Source: Bacillota bacterium
Lineage (GTDB): Bacteria; Bacillota; Clostridia; Lachnospirales; Lachnospiraceae
Assembly (NCBI GenBank): GCA_023414875.1
Contig: JAEZMV010000028.1
Location: 434,001 to 498,000, forward strand
Length of the DNA stretch: 64,000 nucleotides
Reading direction: 5' to 3'
Under the pieces are notes generated by a model. The model did not search any database. It saw nothing but the letters and a program-made list of their open reading frames with translations, and had not been told where the DNA came from. A program made the position numbers and the translations under genes. Position 1 is the first letter of the stretch, and every line of letters starts with the position of its first letter. Shown piece by piece: positions 34,768 to 44,357 of the stretch.

Positions 34768-37086
34768 TTGAAAGAAATAAGACGTATTGCTATGCTTATC
34801 ACAATATTCTGTTATCTTGCTGCAGTCATAGTAAAATCAAATTTTTGGGGCAATATTCTTTCATCAGTTATTACAATAATGACAACAATTATTATATATA
34901 AGGCTTTTGTTGTTAAACAAGCGAACGTAGTAAACCGTTTATCAGGCTTATTCTTAACATTAAGCATATTCTTCTGGGCCGTTGCCGATGTACTATGGGC
35001 GATTTTTGATATTGTTTTAAATATCAATCCGGAGGAAATTGATGTCATTACTTATAGCTATTCACTGATTAATTTATTTTTTTTCTTATCATTCTTAGTT
35101 TATGCATTTCAGATGTTTCGAAAATGGAATATTTTGCAGATTGCTTTAGATACAGTCGTAATATCTTATTTTATTATATACTTAATATGGATTGCCTTTC
35201 TGGATGAAGATATCAAAAATATTCTGAAACTTAGAAGTGACTGGAATTCTACTACGTGTATTATCCTAGATGTCATCATGATTATATGGATTGCTATTTG
35301 GTACATTTCAGTTCGTAATGGTAAGATATCCTTATGCGACAGGTTATTGTCAGCGGCAGTTTTGCTCTTCTCCATAACAGATTTAGTATACTATTATCAA
35401 TTTTTGTACAGCAATTATGATCCGAACTCGTTACTGGATGCGGTTTATATTGGGACTTTTCTAATCCTTGCAATTGCCGGTTTGCTTCGGTTGGACGGAA
35501 AGATACCTGACGTTCAACCATCGATTAATAATATTGGACGTAAAATTAAAATTCATTTTCTATTACTTGCTCCGATTCTGCTCATCATTTTTAAGGGCTA
35601 TGATATTATGGCAATACTTAATTTTGTTTCAATTATTCTATTTTATTCTATTTTGTCCAGCTATATACAGAATAGCATTTATAAGGATGGGTTGCTTCGG
35701 AGAGAGCTGGAGATAAATAGTAATCTGGAGCATATGGTAAATGAACGTACCGAGGAATTAACACAGAAGAACAAAGTCTTACAGCAGTTATTGGATCAGG
35801 ATATGGTAACCGGGCTGTATAATCGAAGATATCTATTAGAATATCTGGAGACTGAGATCAAATCCTTAAAGAAGGATGAAACCATCGTTCTTCTCTATAT
35901 TGATATCAATCGCTTCAAAATGATTACCACCATGTTCGGTAATTACATTGGTGATAAAATAATATATGAAATGGCTCAAAGGTTAAAGCCCATGAATCAA
36001 AGTATCGATCGATCCATATTATCCGCCTATGGAGACGATACCTATATTTTTGCGGCTACCGGTAAGTATGACTATCAGAGGGGCCATCATTTGTCAGAGG
36101 AAGCAATTAAATATTTTAGTGATATTTATCAAATTGATGAATATCAAATCAGAATTACTGCGAACATTGGTATTTCGATTTATCCATATGATGCCTCCTC
36201 CAAAGAAGAACTGATTAAGCATGCTGACATCTCAATGACCCAAGCCAGAATGAAGGGTTGCAACGTTGTTAAGGAATTTGATATGAAACTCAGCGAGGCA
36301 ATATTTCGTAAGAACACCATTGAAATTCTGCTAAAAAAGGTAAATTTTCAGCAGGAATTTATGATATATTATCAACCACAGCTTCTAACTGATAATAAAA
36401 AAGTAATTGGATTTGAGGCTTTATTACGTTGGAAAACTCCAGAGGAAGAATTTATTGCTCCAAGTGAATTTATACCGATCGCGGAGGAATCAGGATGTAT
36501 CATACCGATCGGAGATTGGGTCATGAAGAGCGCGATACGGCAGCTCATTGAATGGAACAGGAAGTTCGATGAAAAAATCATGGTAAGCATTAATGTATCA
36601 CTAAAACAACTGAACTCCTATCAATTCATTGAAAGCTTAACAAAAGAAATCCAGAGACTTGAGATTGTACCGGAATGGGTTGACTTGGAGATTACGGAGT
36701 CTCAGCAGCTGCAGGATAATCCGGAGGTTATAAATATGCTCCAGGAAATACGAAACCTTGGTGTTACAATTTCCATCGATGACTTCGGAACCGGCTATTC
36801 CTCGTTAAGTTATTTTAAAGAATTACCTGCCGACAGAATAAAATTAGCAAAAGAATTGATACAATACATACATATTGATGATTTTGACTATCAGTTGGTC
36901 AAATCGATCATATTAATATCCAAGGTTAAGGGTATTAAAGTAATTGCAGAGGGTGTTGAGACACTGGAGCAGTGGGAGACCTTAAAGGAGCTGCAATGCG
37001 ATGAAGTGCAGGGGTATTATTTCGGTAGACCTGCTCCTGTTATTGATATAGAGAATAATTATAGTAGTTTAATGTCAAAGATTTAA
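34768..37086 (+). CDS. membrane GGDEF-EAL protein, probable c-di-GMP phosphodiesterase
   Basis: A 772-residue protein starting at TTG 34768 after GGAAGGTG. About nine membrane segments (residues 8-310) precede a coiled coil, a GGDEF domain (about 350-505) and an EAL domain (about 520-765). The diguanylate cyclase motif is degenerate (SAYGDDTY in place of GGDEF), so cyclase activity is unlikely. The EAL side looks intact: GFEALLRW, INVSLKQLNS, DLEITES, IDDFGTGYSSL and VIAEGVETLEQ keep the metal and catalytic residues. It likely degrades c-di-GMP under control of the membrane sensor part. An extended -10 box TGGTATAAT lies at 34735-34743. Confidence 0.88.
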   Translation: MKEIRRIAMLITIFCYLAAVIVKSNFWGNILSSVITIMTTIIIYKAFVVKQANVVNRLSGLFLTLSIFFWAVADVLWAIFDIVLNINPEEIDVITYSYSLINLFFFLSFLVYAFQMFRKWNILQIALDTVVISYFIIYLIWIAFLDEDIKNILKLRSDWNSTTCIILDVIMIIWIAIWYISVRNGKISLCDRLLSAAVLLFSITDLVYYYQFLYSNYDPNSLLDAVYIGTFLILAIAGLLRLDGKIPDVQPSINNIGRKIKIHFLLLAPILLIIFKGYDIMAILNFVSIILFYSILSSYIQNSIYKDGLLRRELEINSNLEHMVNERTEELTQKNKVLQQLLDQDMVTGLYNRRYLLEYLETEIKSLKKDETIVLLYIDINRFKMITTMFGNYIGDKIIYEMAQRLKPMNQSIDRSILSAYGDDTYIFAATGKYDYQRGHHLSEEAIKYFSDIYQIDEYQIRITANIGISIYPYDASSKEELIKHADISMTQARMKGCNVVKEFDMKLSEAIFRKNTIEILLKKVNFQQEFMIYYQPQLLTDNKKVIGFEALLRWKTPEEEFIAPSEFIPIAEESGCIIPIGDWVMKSAIRQLIEWNRKFDEKIMVSINVSLKQLNSYQFIESLTKEIQRLEIVPEWVDLEITESQQLQDNPEVINMLQEIRNLGVTISIDDFGTGYSSLSYFKELPADRIKLAKELIQYIHIDDFDYQLVKSIILISKVKGIKVIAEGVETLEQWETLKELQCDEVQGYYFGRPAPVIDIENNYSSLMSKI

Positions 37087-37111
37087 AAATAACATATAAA
37101 GAGGTAAAGAT

Positions 37112-38197
37112 ATGAAATATTCTGATAAAGAAAATGATTTAAGTATGATAAAGGAACTTTCAAATGCGAAGGGAGTTTCCGGCTTTGAAGATATGGCAGT
37201 CAATTATATTCGAAATTACTGTGATGGATTAGGAGCAATAAAGGAGGACTCGCTTCGTAACTTATATGTACATCGTAACGGTAATTCAGGAAAGCGTCCG
37301 GTAGTTTTACTGGACGCCCACAGTGATGAAGTTGGGTTAATGGTTCAGGCAGTCAGACCGAACGGAACGCTTCAGATTATTCCCCTTGGTAGTTGGATCA
37401 CGAGTAATTTACCGGCGCATAAAGTTTGGGTAAGAAATGCTGAGGGAAACTATATCCAAGGGATCGTTGGAAGTAAACCACCTCACTATATGAGCGAGAT
37501 GGAAAAAAAATCCACCTTGGAATTCAGACAGCTGACGGTGGATATTGGTGCAAGATCGCAGGAAGAGGCTATCAAGGATTTTAAAATCAGGATTGGCGAG
37601 CCGATTGTTCCTTATGCAGAATTTGATTATGATGAATGTCATGATTTGATGATAGGGAAAGCCTTTGATAACCGGCTTGGTTGTGCCGGAATCATCAGTG
37701 CTTTAAAAAAGCTTAATGAAGAAGAATTAAAGGTTGATGTCGTAGCCGGCTTTGCTTCTCAGGAAGAGGTCGGAGCCAGAGGTGTTGTTGTAACCTCAAG
37801 AAAAATAAAACCGGATCTTGCAATCTGCTTTGAAGGGTGTCCGGCAGATGATACCATTGTTGACAGCTATGAAGCGCAGACAGTGATGAAGAAGGGGCCG
37901 ATGTTAAGGCATATTGATGCTAAGATGATAACTAATCCACGCTTTCAGCGCTTTGCTCTCGACTTGGCGGTTAAGAAGGAAATACAGGTTCAGGAGGCAG
38001 TCAGAGCAATGGGATCAACCAATGGCGCAGCTGTTCACCTTTCAAGCGAAGGTGTTCCTACGATCGTAATTGGTGTTCCGGTTCGATACGCACATACCCA
38101 TTACGGTTTCTCCACCTATTTTGATTATGAAAATGCTGTGAACCTCGCATGTGAATTACTAAAGGTGTTAGATGAAGATTTGATAAAAAGCTTTTAG
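37112..38197 (+). CDS. M42 family aminopeptidase (FrvX/PepA type)
   Basis: A 361-residue cytosolic metallo-aminopeptidase. The metal-site signatures are LLDAHSDEVGLMV near residues 69-81, KAFDNRLGCAGI near 187-198 and SQEEVGARG near 221-229. CFEGCPADDT and RYAHTHYGFSTYFDYENAV complete the family pattern. AGAGG precedes ATG 25 bp after the EAL gene. These enzymes form large tetrahedral dodecamers that trim peptides. Confidence 0.87.
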   Translation: MKYSDKENDLSMIKELSNAKGVSGFEDMAVNYIRNYCDGLGAIKEDSLRNLYVHRNGNSGKRPVVLLDAHSDEVGLMVQAVRPNGTLQIIPLGSWITSNLPAHKVWVRNAEGNYIQGIVGSKPPHYMSEMEKKSTLEFRQLTVDIGARSQEEAIKDFKIRIGEPIVPYAEFDYDECHDLMIGKAFDNRLGCAGIISALKKLNEEELKVDVVAGFASQEEVGARGVVVTSRKIKPDLAICFEGCPADDTIVDSYEAQTVMKKGPMLRHIDAKMITNPRFQRFALDLAVKKEIQVQEAVRAMGSTNGAAVHLSSEGVPTIVIGVPVRYAHTHYGFSTYFDYENAVNLACELLKVLDEDLIKSF

Positions 38198-38215
38198 TAT
38201 TCGTTAAATAGGGTA

Positions 38216-38244
38216 TTGACATATCTAGAACGTAGTTGTATATT
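38216..38244 (+). promoter_or_regulatory. argC promoter
   Basis: A perfect TTGACA (38216-38221), a 17-bp spacer and TATATT (38239-38244). The -10 box is covered by the first ARG box. Confidence 0.7.
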
Positions 38245-38271
38245 CATATAATAATTATGTATAAATATACA
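38237..38271. promoter_or_regulatory. two tandem ARG boxes (ArgR operator) before argC
   Basis: TGTATATTCATATA (38237-38250) and TGTATAAATATACA (38258-38271) fit the ArgR half-site pattern TGNATNNNNATNCA with one and no mismatch. Their centres are 21 bp apart, the usual spacing of two ARG boxes that bind one ArgR hexamer. Both overlap or follow the -10 box, so arginine-dependent repression is expected. Confidence 0.7.
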
Positions 38272-38289
38272 ACATTATGAGGTGAGCAT

Positions 38290-39243
38290 ATGAAAAAGAA
38301 AGTTTTTGTAGATGGATTATCAGGAACGACAGGATTAAAAATTCATGAAAGACTGGGTTTATACTCAGAACTTGACATGATAACAATAGATTATGATAAA
38401 AGGCGTGATCCAAAGGAGAGAGCACGCTGCTTGAATGAAGCAGACATCGTGTTTTTATGTTTACCGGATGATGCAGCCCGTGAGGCGGTAAGTCTAGTAA
38501 CCAATCAAAGTACCTGTATCATTGATGCGAGTACAGCTCACCGGACAGCACCGGAATGGACTTACGGATTACCGGAATTATCAAAGACTCACAGAGAAGC
38601 TGTAAAAAACAGCAAAAGAGTAACAAATCCGGGATGTCATGCCACTTCCTTTATTTTATCGGTTTATCCCTTGATCGCTAATCAAGTAATGACTCCGGAT
38701 TATCCTTTGACTTGTCAGAGTCTGACCGGATACAGCGGTGGGGGAAAGGTTTTAATCGACAAATATGAGCAGAATAACGGTGCTAATGAGTATACAAAGG
38801 CACCCAGGCCTTACAGCCTTTCCTTAAATCATAAGCATCTGCCGGAGATGACAATTCATGCAGGACTAACGCAGGCGCCAATCTTCGTTCCGGTACTTGG
38901 GAATAATTATAAGGGACTTGCGGTGATGGTTCCGATTCATACCAAACTATTATCAAAACAAATGAGTGCAAAAAATATCCATGATTTACTAGGTGAACAT
39001 TATAAGGAGGATAAATTCGTTACGGTCATGCCGTACGAAGATGATAGTATCCTGTTTGATGGAGCAGTGGATATTACAGCCTGCAATGATACGAATCAGG
39101 CAGAGATTTTTGTGTTCGGTAATGAAGCGAAAGGAAGTGCGGTTATCATGACCAGACTTGATAATCTTGGCAAAGGAGCTTCAGGAGCTGCCATACAAAA
39201 CATGAATTTAATTCTGGGCTTTGAAGAGGACCTTCATTTGTAA
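38290..39243 (+). CDS. argC: N-acetyl-gamma-glutamyl-phosphate reductase, type 2
   Basis: A 317-residue NADPH-dependent reductase for the third step of arginine biosynthesis. VFVDGLSGTTGLKIHERL is the nucleotide-binding start, and CLPDDAAREAV, ASTAHR and TNPGCHATSF (catalytic Cys near residue 118) follow. The length and PGCHATSF motif place it in the shorter type 2 group. GAGGTG precedes ATG. No other arg gene is adjacent, so it appears to be a separate unit of the ArgR regulon, and a terminator follows. Confidence 0.9.
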   Translation: MKKKVFVDGLSGTTGLKIHERLGLYSELDMITIDYDKRRDPKERARCLNEADIVFLCLPDDAAREAVSLVTNQSTCIIDASTAHRTAPEWTYGLPELSKTHREAVKNSKRVTNPGCHATSFILSVYPLIANQVMTPDYPLTCQSLTGYSGGGKVLIDKYEQNNGANEYTKAPRPYSLSLNHKHLPEMTIHAGLTQAPIFVPVLGNNYKGLAVMVPIHTKLLSKQMSAKNIHDLLGEHYKEDKFVTVMPYEDDSILFDGAVDITACNDTNQAEIFVFGNEAKGSAVIMTRLDNLGKGASGAAIQNMNLILGFEEDLHL

Positions 39244-39301
39244 TAGAATTGACTACGAAAAGCATATCGGTCTTTTCCATGAGGAAGTAGATGAATAAAA
39301 T

Positions 39302-39383
39302 AGAGTCTGTCAGAAACTGCATCATCAAATGTTGGATGAATAAACCAGCCTTTGATATTGCATGTTCTGACAGACTCTTTTCT
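39302..39383. terminator. bidirectional terminator between argC and the HD gene
   Basis: AGAGTCTGTCAGAA (39302-39315) pairs perfectly with TTCTGACAGACTCT (39365-39378). CTTTTC follows on the plus strand and TATTTTATT on the minus strand, so it can serve both convergent genes. Confidence 0.75.
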
Positions 39384-39897
39384 AAGTTGTTATTACACCC
39401 GAGAGTAGTCGCTGAAGGGTTCTGTAATTTTTAGGTAAAATTGGGATATATAAGGTTTCTGCCAGTGAGCAGAGTTTATCGATAAAGCACACCAGTTTCG
39501 CTTCTTTATATATCGGATATTTGCGGGGTGTCAGAGGCCACATATGCTTTTCGATAATATCCTCCTCTATGGTATTTAATATAAAGTGTTTCTTGGCATT
39601 ATTTAGCGCTATTTTTGGATGTATAAATCCATGTAATTTATGGCTTTCATCCGGGATATGCCAGTCGTACAGATAAAAATCATGGAGCATTGCACCCCGA
39701 ATGATACTTTTCGTATCAAATCTGACCGGCAATAGGAGAGCAAGCGAATAGCTATAATAAGCGACAATAAGACAATGAGTAAAGGTACTGGTGTTTCCAT
39801 GTTGGATGTAGTTTTTCATTTCATGGATATGCTCATTTGTAAGCAATTCTTTAACATGATTGATAAAGACTTTCTTCTCATTAACGGTAATTTTCAT
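39382..39897 (-). CDS. HD domain protein (probable phosphohydrolase)
   Basis: A 171-residue protein with HD-domain residues: STFTHCLIVAYYSYSLA (first His), GAMLHDFYLYDW (His-Asp), HGFIHPKIALNNA and later FIDKLCSLAET. It resembles small clostridial HD proteins annotated as phosphohydrolases; the substrate, often a nucleotide, is unknown. It shares the terminator with argC. Confidence 0.75.
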   Translation of the reverse strand: MKITVNEKKVFINHVKELLTNEHIHEMKNYIQHGNTSTFTHCLIVAYYSYSLALLLPVRFDTKSIIRGAMLHDFYLYDWHIPDESHKLHGFIHPKIALNNAKKHFILNTIEEDIIEKHMWPLTPRKYPIYKEAKLVCFIDKLCSLAETLYIPILPKNYRTLQRLLSGVITT

Positions 39898-39977
39898 TAT
39901 GAAACCTTTCTGTATTATAAACGACTTAAGCCCTTGTTCTTTCTATATAGAATTCTTTGAATAATACCATTTTATAC

Positions 39978-40007
39978 TAAAATTTCTGTGCTTACAATGA
40001 AATTTTA
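39978..40007. other. perfect 9-bp inverted repeat upstream of the GPH transporter gene
   Basis: TAAAATTTC (39978-39986) and GAAATTTTA (39999-40007) are separated by 12 bp. It could be a regulator-binding site for the divergent HD and transporter genes or a weak hairpin. Confidence 0.35.
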
Positions 40008-40120
40008 GAGTGACTTTGATTATTTATCAAAAGGTATCAGTTGAATATTCCTTGATTTGAGGTTAAGATAATTTTATAGGATATTATCCAAATTTTTAAT
40101 AGGAAGGGCATGGTATTGAT

Positions 40121-41467
40121 ATGGAAAAGAAGGGATTTCAGACTAGTAAAATGGAACGGCTGTCCTACGGCGGATTTTTTCTAGGACAGAATATTATTTA
40201 CATCATACCCCTACAGCTTTTAACCTATTTTTATACGGAGTATGTGGGTCTGACATTGGTGGATTCAACACTTCTGCTATTACTTGCTAAGGTTTGGGAT
40301 GCAATCAATGACCCGATTATGGGTGCAATCGTTGATAAATGCAATTTTAAAAAAGGGAAGTATTTGCCGTGGTTAAAAGTTGTAACCTATTTCTTACCTT
40401 TATCGATGTTCTTGCTGTTTGTAAACGTGGAAGGACCATATCTCTTAAAATTAATATATGCTTATATCACTTACATATTATTTGATATCGTTTATACCAT
40501 ATCGGATTCCCCTCTGTTCTCGTTATCCACTGTCATGACTGGTAATATTTATGAAAGAGATCAATTGATTGCCTTTGGAAGACTTGCGGCAGCAGTCGCT
40601 GCGATTGCCAGTGCGGTAGTATTTAATTTAAAGGATCTTGTTGGCTGGACTTTTACAGCCGGTACCTATTGTGTTATTGCCTTTATAGTGATGTTTCCGC
40701 TTCAGTTTTGTGCGAAAGAGAGAATGAAGTATCAAAGAAGTGAAGAGATAACATTTGTAAAAATCTTTCGATATCTATTTAAAAATAAGTATTTGTTGAT
40801 TTATTTTATTGGTTTTCTTGGTATCGAGGTTACAAATACTCTCCAGATTATGGCTGCATATTTTGCTAACTCAAATATGGGTGATGAATCCTTTTATTTG
40901 ATCATTATGGCCGTATCTATACTTCCGGTCATATTGATCGCTCCGTTCTTACCAAAACTAATACAGAAATTCGGTAAAAAAAGGCTTACCGTAGCTTGCT
41001 CTATCGTAACAATCTTTTTAAGTATTGTTCAATATTTAGCAGGATACGAAAGCCTGGTGATATTTTTAAGTATTGCGGCAGCCCGTGTATTATTCATGCA
41101 GATACCGTTAATGCTATATGGTATGTTTACTGCCGATTGTATCGAATATGGAGCTTATGTCAACGGAGAACGTACCGAGGGTATAGCCTTTTCTCTTCAG
41201 ACCTTTGTCACCAAACTGGGTGGAGCCTTATGCAATACCTTGTGTCTGTTTATGTTGGGTTTATTTGGTTATGTGGGTAAGGCTGCCGAAAAAAATATCG
41301 AACAATCTGCAAAAGCACTGCATGGAATTTGGGTTATCCTGAGTTTGGTGCCGATCGCAGGATATATCATTATGCTTATTATCATGTGCTTCTATAAACT
41401 GGATGAACAAAAGGTAGCAAAGATGATGGAAGCTAATCATGAAAAGATTAAAAAAGAAGCTGAATGA
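40121..41467 (+). CDS. GPH family sugar-cation symporter (MelB-like MFS)
   Basis: A 448-residue protein with about 12 membrane segments. The family signature is KVWDAINDPIMGAIVDKCNFKKGKYLPWL near residues 54-82, with the cation-site Asp residues in WDAINDP. GERTEGIAFSLQTFVTKLGGAL near 349-370 is the second conserved block. Members import oligosaccharides, pentosides or hexuronides with H+ or Na+. The GH13 and GH3 genes nearby suggest an alpha- or beta-glucoside. AGGAAGGG precedes ATG. Confidence 0.85.
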   Translation: MEKKGFQTSKMERLSYGGFFLGQNIIYIIPLQLLTYFYTEYVGLTLVDSTLLLLLAKVWDAINDPIMGAIVDKCNFKKGKYLPWLKVVTYFLPLSMFLLFVNVEGPYLLKLIYAYITYILFDIVYTISDSPLFSLSTVMTGNIYERDQLIAFGRLAAAVAAIASAVVFNLKDLVGWTFTAGTYCVIAFIVMFPLQFCAKERMKYQRSEEITFVKIFRYLFKNKYLLIYFIGFLGIEVTNTLQIMAAYFANSNMGDESFYLIIMAVSILPVILIAPFLPKLIQKFGKKRLTVACSIVTIFLSIVQYLAGYESLVIFLSIAAARVLFMQIPLMLYGMFTADCIEYGAYVNGERTEGIAFSLQTFVTKLGGALCNTLCLFMLGLFGYVGKAAEKNIEQSAKALHGIWVILSLVPIAGYIIMLIIMCFYKLDEQKVAKMMEANHEKIKKEAE

Positions 41468-41473
41468 TATGAA

Positions 41474-42286
41474 TTAATATTTGGGAGGTATCGGGATTCC
41501 TGCTTCCTGGTATGCATCATCACTGTTATGTGACAAGGTCCCAAATACAACGTAAGCGCAGGTGATGAGGACGGAGATACCAAACCTTGCATATCGGGGT
41601 AAAATTATAGGTGTAATTTCCACGAGAGCAAATAGAATACTTGATGTTACTTTACTATAAATTGCGGTCTTAAATAGAGTGAAATAAGTTAATCCAGCCC
41701 GGCTGGAGGAGGATGTCACCAGACCGACCAGGGAATAAAGCAGCGCGGATAAATAATAACCGGCTACCGTAAACAGATAAATAAATATAGCAACTATTAC
41801 AAGGATTCCATAAAGGAACGGGATTAAGGCTTCTATCGTTTCGTTATCAATACTTATTACGCGCAGGTCAGAAAAATCAGTTTCCTGTAACCTCCCATAT
41901 GACTGGTAGTGAATCATATTGCTACGGCTAATTAACATAACCTGATCATAGCTGCGGTCAATATCATCAAAATTGAATTCATTATACTCAGTATTAATGT
42001 AAATGTAAGTGTGATTATCCTCATATTCATAGACCCCACTTACATATAGCTCACCGTTACTCATTTCAAAATCCGGTAAGTCATCGCGTAAATACTGAGT
42101 AAATCCATTCGGACCAACCAAAACGTTAAACATTGGAATAATCGTAAATAAACTGATGATTAAGGTAAAAAGGAAAACAAAGCCGGTAAGTCGTCCACCA
42201 CTTACTTTCGTAAGCCGGTAGTATTGTTTGGGCTGTACGATCGCATAATATATTTGTTGGAAGAAATTCATTCTTACTTGTTGCAT
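41474..42286 (-). CDS. DUF1189 family membrane protein
   Basis: A 270-residue protein when begun at ATG 42286, which has TAGGGGG upstream; the frame runs on to 42331 without a better start. NFFQQIYYAIVQPKQYYRL is the typical N-terminus of DUF1189. One membrane segment (about 28-50), an external domain and three or four C-terminal segments (about 165-260) follow. The role is unknown, but related proteins lie near sugar-transport genes. It is encoded convergently to the symporter gene. Confidence 0.8.
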   Translation of the reverse strand: MQQVRMNFFQQIYYAIVQPKQYYRLTKVSGGRLTGFVFLFTLIISLFTIIPMFNVLVGPNGFTQYLRDDLPDFEMSNGELYVSGVYEYEDNHTYIYINTEYNEFNFDDIDRSYDQVMLISRSNMIHYQSYGRLQETDFSDLRVISIDNETIEALIPFLYGILVIVAIFIYLFTVAGYYLSALLYSLVGLVTSSSSRAGLTYFTLFKTAIYSKVTSSILFALVEITPIILPRYARFGISVLITCAYVVFGTLSHNSDDAYQEAGIPIPPKY

Positions 42287-42400
42287 TGTATAGCCCCCTA
42301 TCATGATTATTAATAATAATAATGTAAACATATTCTAAGTATATTTATATAGGTATTAATTGTCAAATAAACTTTATCTTACTCGTACAAGGAGGTATTT

Positions 42401-44317
42401 GTGTTGAAAAAACTTGATTTCCACAGCAAACTGAAAGAGATTTATGATAACCCGATCGGACATGATATACTTTACAAGCTACTGTTACAGATGAATAAGA
42501 AAGAGTCCCTGATTAAAAACCCTATTATAGGCAATCTTCGCTTAAAAACAGTTGCCTCTTTCACCAAAAAAAAACTGGGAGATGGCTTTTTTCAAACACT
42601 TTTAAACTTACTCAACAGTGAGAATGATAAACCTGTCACCGGAGAAGAGGAACAAAAGAGGACCTGGTGGAAGGAGGCTGTTTTCTATCAGATATACCCA
42701 AGAAGTTTTCAGGATTCGAATGGAGATGGTATCGGTGATCTGGAAGGAATTATCAGAAGGCTGGATTATCTGAAAGAATTGGGAATTGATGCAATCTGGC
42801 TTTCACCTATCTATGATTCACCGAATGATGATAATGGTTATGATATACGGGATTATTATGGAATTATGAAGGAATTTGGTACGATGGAGGATTTTGATCG
42901 ATTACTTTTTGAAGTACATGACAGAGGAATGAAGCTGATTATGGACCTAGTAATTAATCATACCTCGGATGAGCATTCCTGGTTTCAGGCCGCAATTAGT
43001 GATGTAAAATCACAGTATCACGATTACTACCTGTTTCAGAAATCGAAGGATTGTAACCCGCCGAATAACTGGACTTCATTCTTTAGCGGTCCCGCATGGA
43101 ATTACTATAAAGAAACGGATGAATGGGGACTGCATCTATTTTCAAAAAAACAGATGGACTTGAACTGGGAGAATGAGAAGGTTAGAAATGAGATCAAAAA
43201 TATGATCCGCTGGTGGCTTGCAAAAGGAGTGGATGGATTTCGTCTGGATGTAATTAATTATATCTCAAAGACTGAGGGCTTACCGGATGGGGATGAGAAG
43301 ATCGGAAGTTTGATGGGCTTCTGCGGAATAGAGCATTATTTTTATGGGCCTAAGCTTCACACATATTTAAAGGAGCTAAAAAGAGATGCTTTTGAACCAT
43401 ATCATGCCTTTACCGTCGGAGAGACTCCAGGGGTTGGTATGGAGATGAGTAAGCTTCTCACTGCTGTAAATCGTCGGGAACTGGATATGATATTCTCCTT
43501 TGATCATCTTGATACACCGGGACATTCTAAATTTGAGGATTACCGCTATGATTTAAATTATTTGAAGGAGTATATGTGTCGTTGGATGGAACAGTATGGA
43601 TGCAATTGCTGGATGTCCCTGTTTTATGAAAATCACGATAATCCAAGAATGATTTCAAAGGTTAATCCGGAGCCGGCTTATCGTGAAGTATTGGCAAAGC
43701 TGCTGGCTATGATACAATTGACCCTAAAGGGAACACCCTTTATCTATCAAGGACAGGAGATAGGAAGTATAAATTGCAGCTTTCAATCAATTACGGATAT
43801 GAGAGATGTTGAAAGCATCAACTTATATCAGGATTTACTTGCAACCATGGATGAACAATCGGCACTCAAAATAGTATTAAGCGGGAGCCGAGATCATGCG
43901 AGAACACCAATGCAGTGGAATATGGAAAAAAATGCGGGTTTCTCTGAAGGGGTTCCATGGATTGAAGTTAATAAAGATTATGTAAGCTGCAATGTGGAGA
44001 AGCAGCTTGCGAATGAAATGTCAGTATTAAATTTTTATAAGCAGCTAATACAACTTCGTAAACGTTATCAGACCCTAATTTATGGTGAGTTTGAGGTAGT
44101 GAATCGTACAAAAAAGGATTTATTTACTTATTATCGAAAAGATAAGAATAAATCATTTTTTGTGGAATGTAATATCAGCTCCAATACGATAAAAAGAAAG
44201 CAGCCGGTTAAGGGATACCAACTTATATTATCGAATTATGACAAGGGCTCCAGGTGTTTTAGGCCTTATGAAGCTAATTTGTATATGATAGACGGCAATT
44301 ATATGGGAGACAAATAA
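42401..44317 (+). CDS. GH13 alpha-glucosidase (oligo-1,6-glucosidase type) with N-terminal helical extension
   Basis: A 638-residue enzyme starting at GTG 42401 (or TTG 42404) five bases after AAGGAGG. Residues about 8-75 form a helical extension (DNPIGHDILYKLLLQM ... LLNLLN) not found in ordinary oligo-1,6-glucosidases. The (beta/alpha)8 domain begins at WWKEAVFYQIYPRSF near 88. Conserved regions are DLVINHTSD, GFRLDVIN (nucleophile Asp near 283), the acid/base Glu in TVGETPG near 345 and ENHDNPR near 408. There is no signal peptide, so the enzyme would hydrolyse alpha-glucosides after import. It lies 40 bp before the GH3 gene. Confidence 0.87.
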   Translation: MLKKLDFHSKLKEIYDNPIGHDILYKLLLQMNKKESLIKNPIIGNLRLKTVASFTKKKLGDGFFQTLLNLLNSENDKPVTGEEEQKRTWWKEAVFYQIYPRSFQDSNGDGIGDLEGIIRRLDYLKELGIDAIWLSPIYDSPNDDNGYDIRDYYGIMKEFGTMEDFDRLLFEVHDRGMKLIMDLVINHTSDEHSWFQAAISDVKSQYHDYYLFQKSKDCNPPNNWTSFFSGPAWNYYKETDEWGLHLFSKKQMDLNWENEKVRNEIKNMIRWWLAKGVDGFRLDVINYISKTEGLPDGDEKIGSLMGFCGIEHYFYGPKLHTYLKELKRDAFEPYHAFTVGETPGVGMEMSKLLTAVNRRELDMIFSFDHLDTPGHSKFEDYRYDLNYLKEYMCRWMEQYGCNCWMSLFYENHDNPRMISKVNPEPAYREVLAKLLAMIQLTLKGTPFIYQGQEIGSINCSFQSITDMRDVESINLYQDLLATMDEQSALKIVLSGSRDHARTPMQWNMEKNAGFSEGVPWIEVNKDYVSCNVEKQLANEMSVLNFYKQLIQLRKRYQTLIYGEFEVVNRTKKDLFTYYRKDKNKSFFVECNISSNTIKRKQPVKGYQLILSNYDKGSRCFRPYEANLYMIDGNYMGDK

Positions 44318-44357
44318 AGACTGAAATTACATCGAAAGGAAGCTGGGAGGAAGTAGA

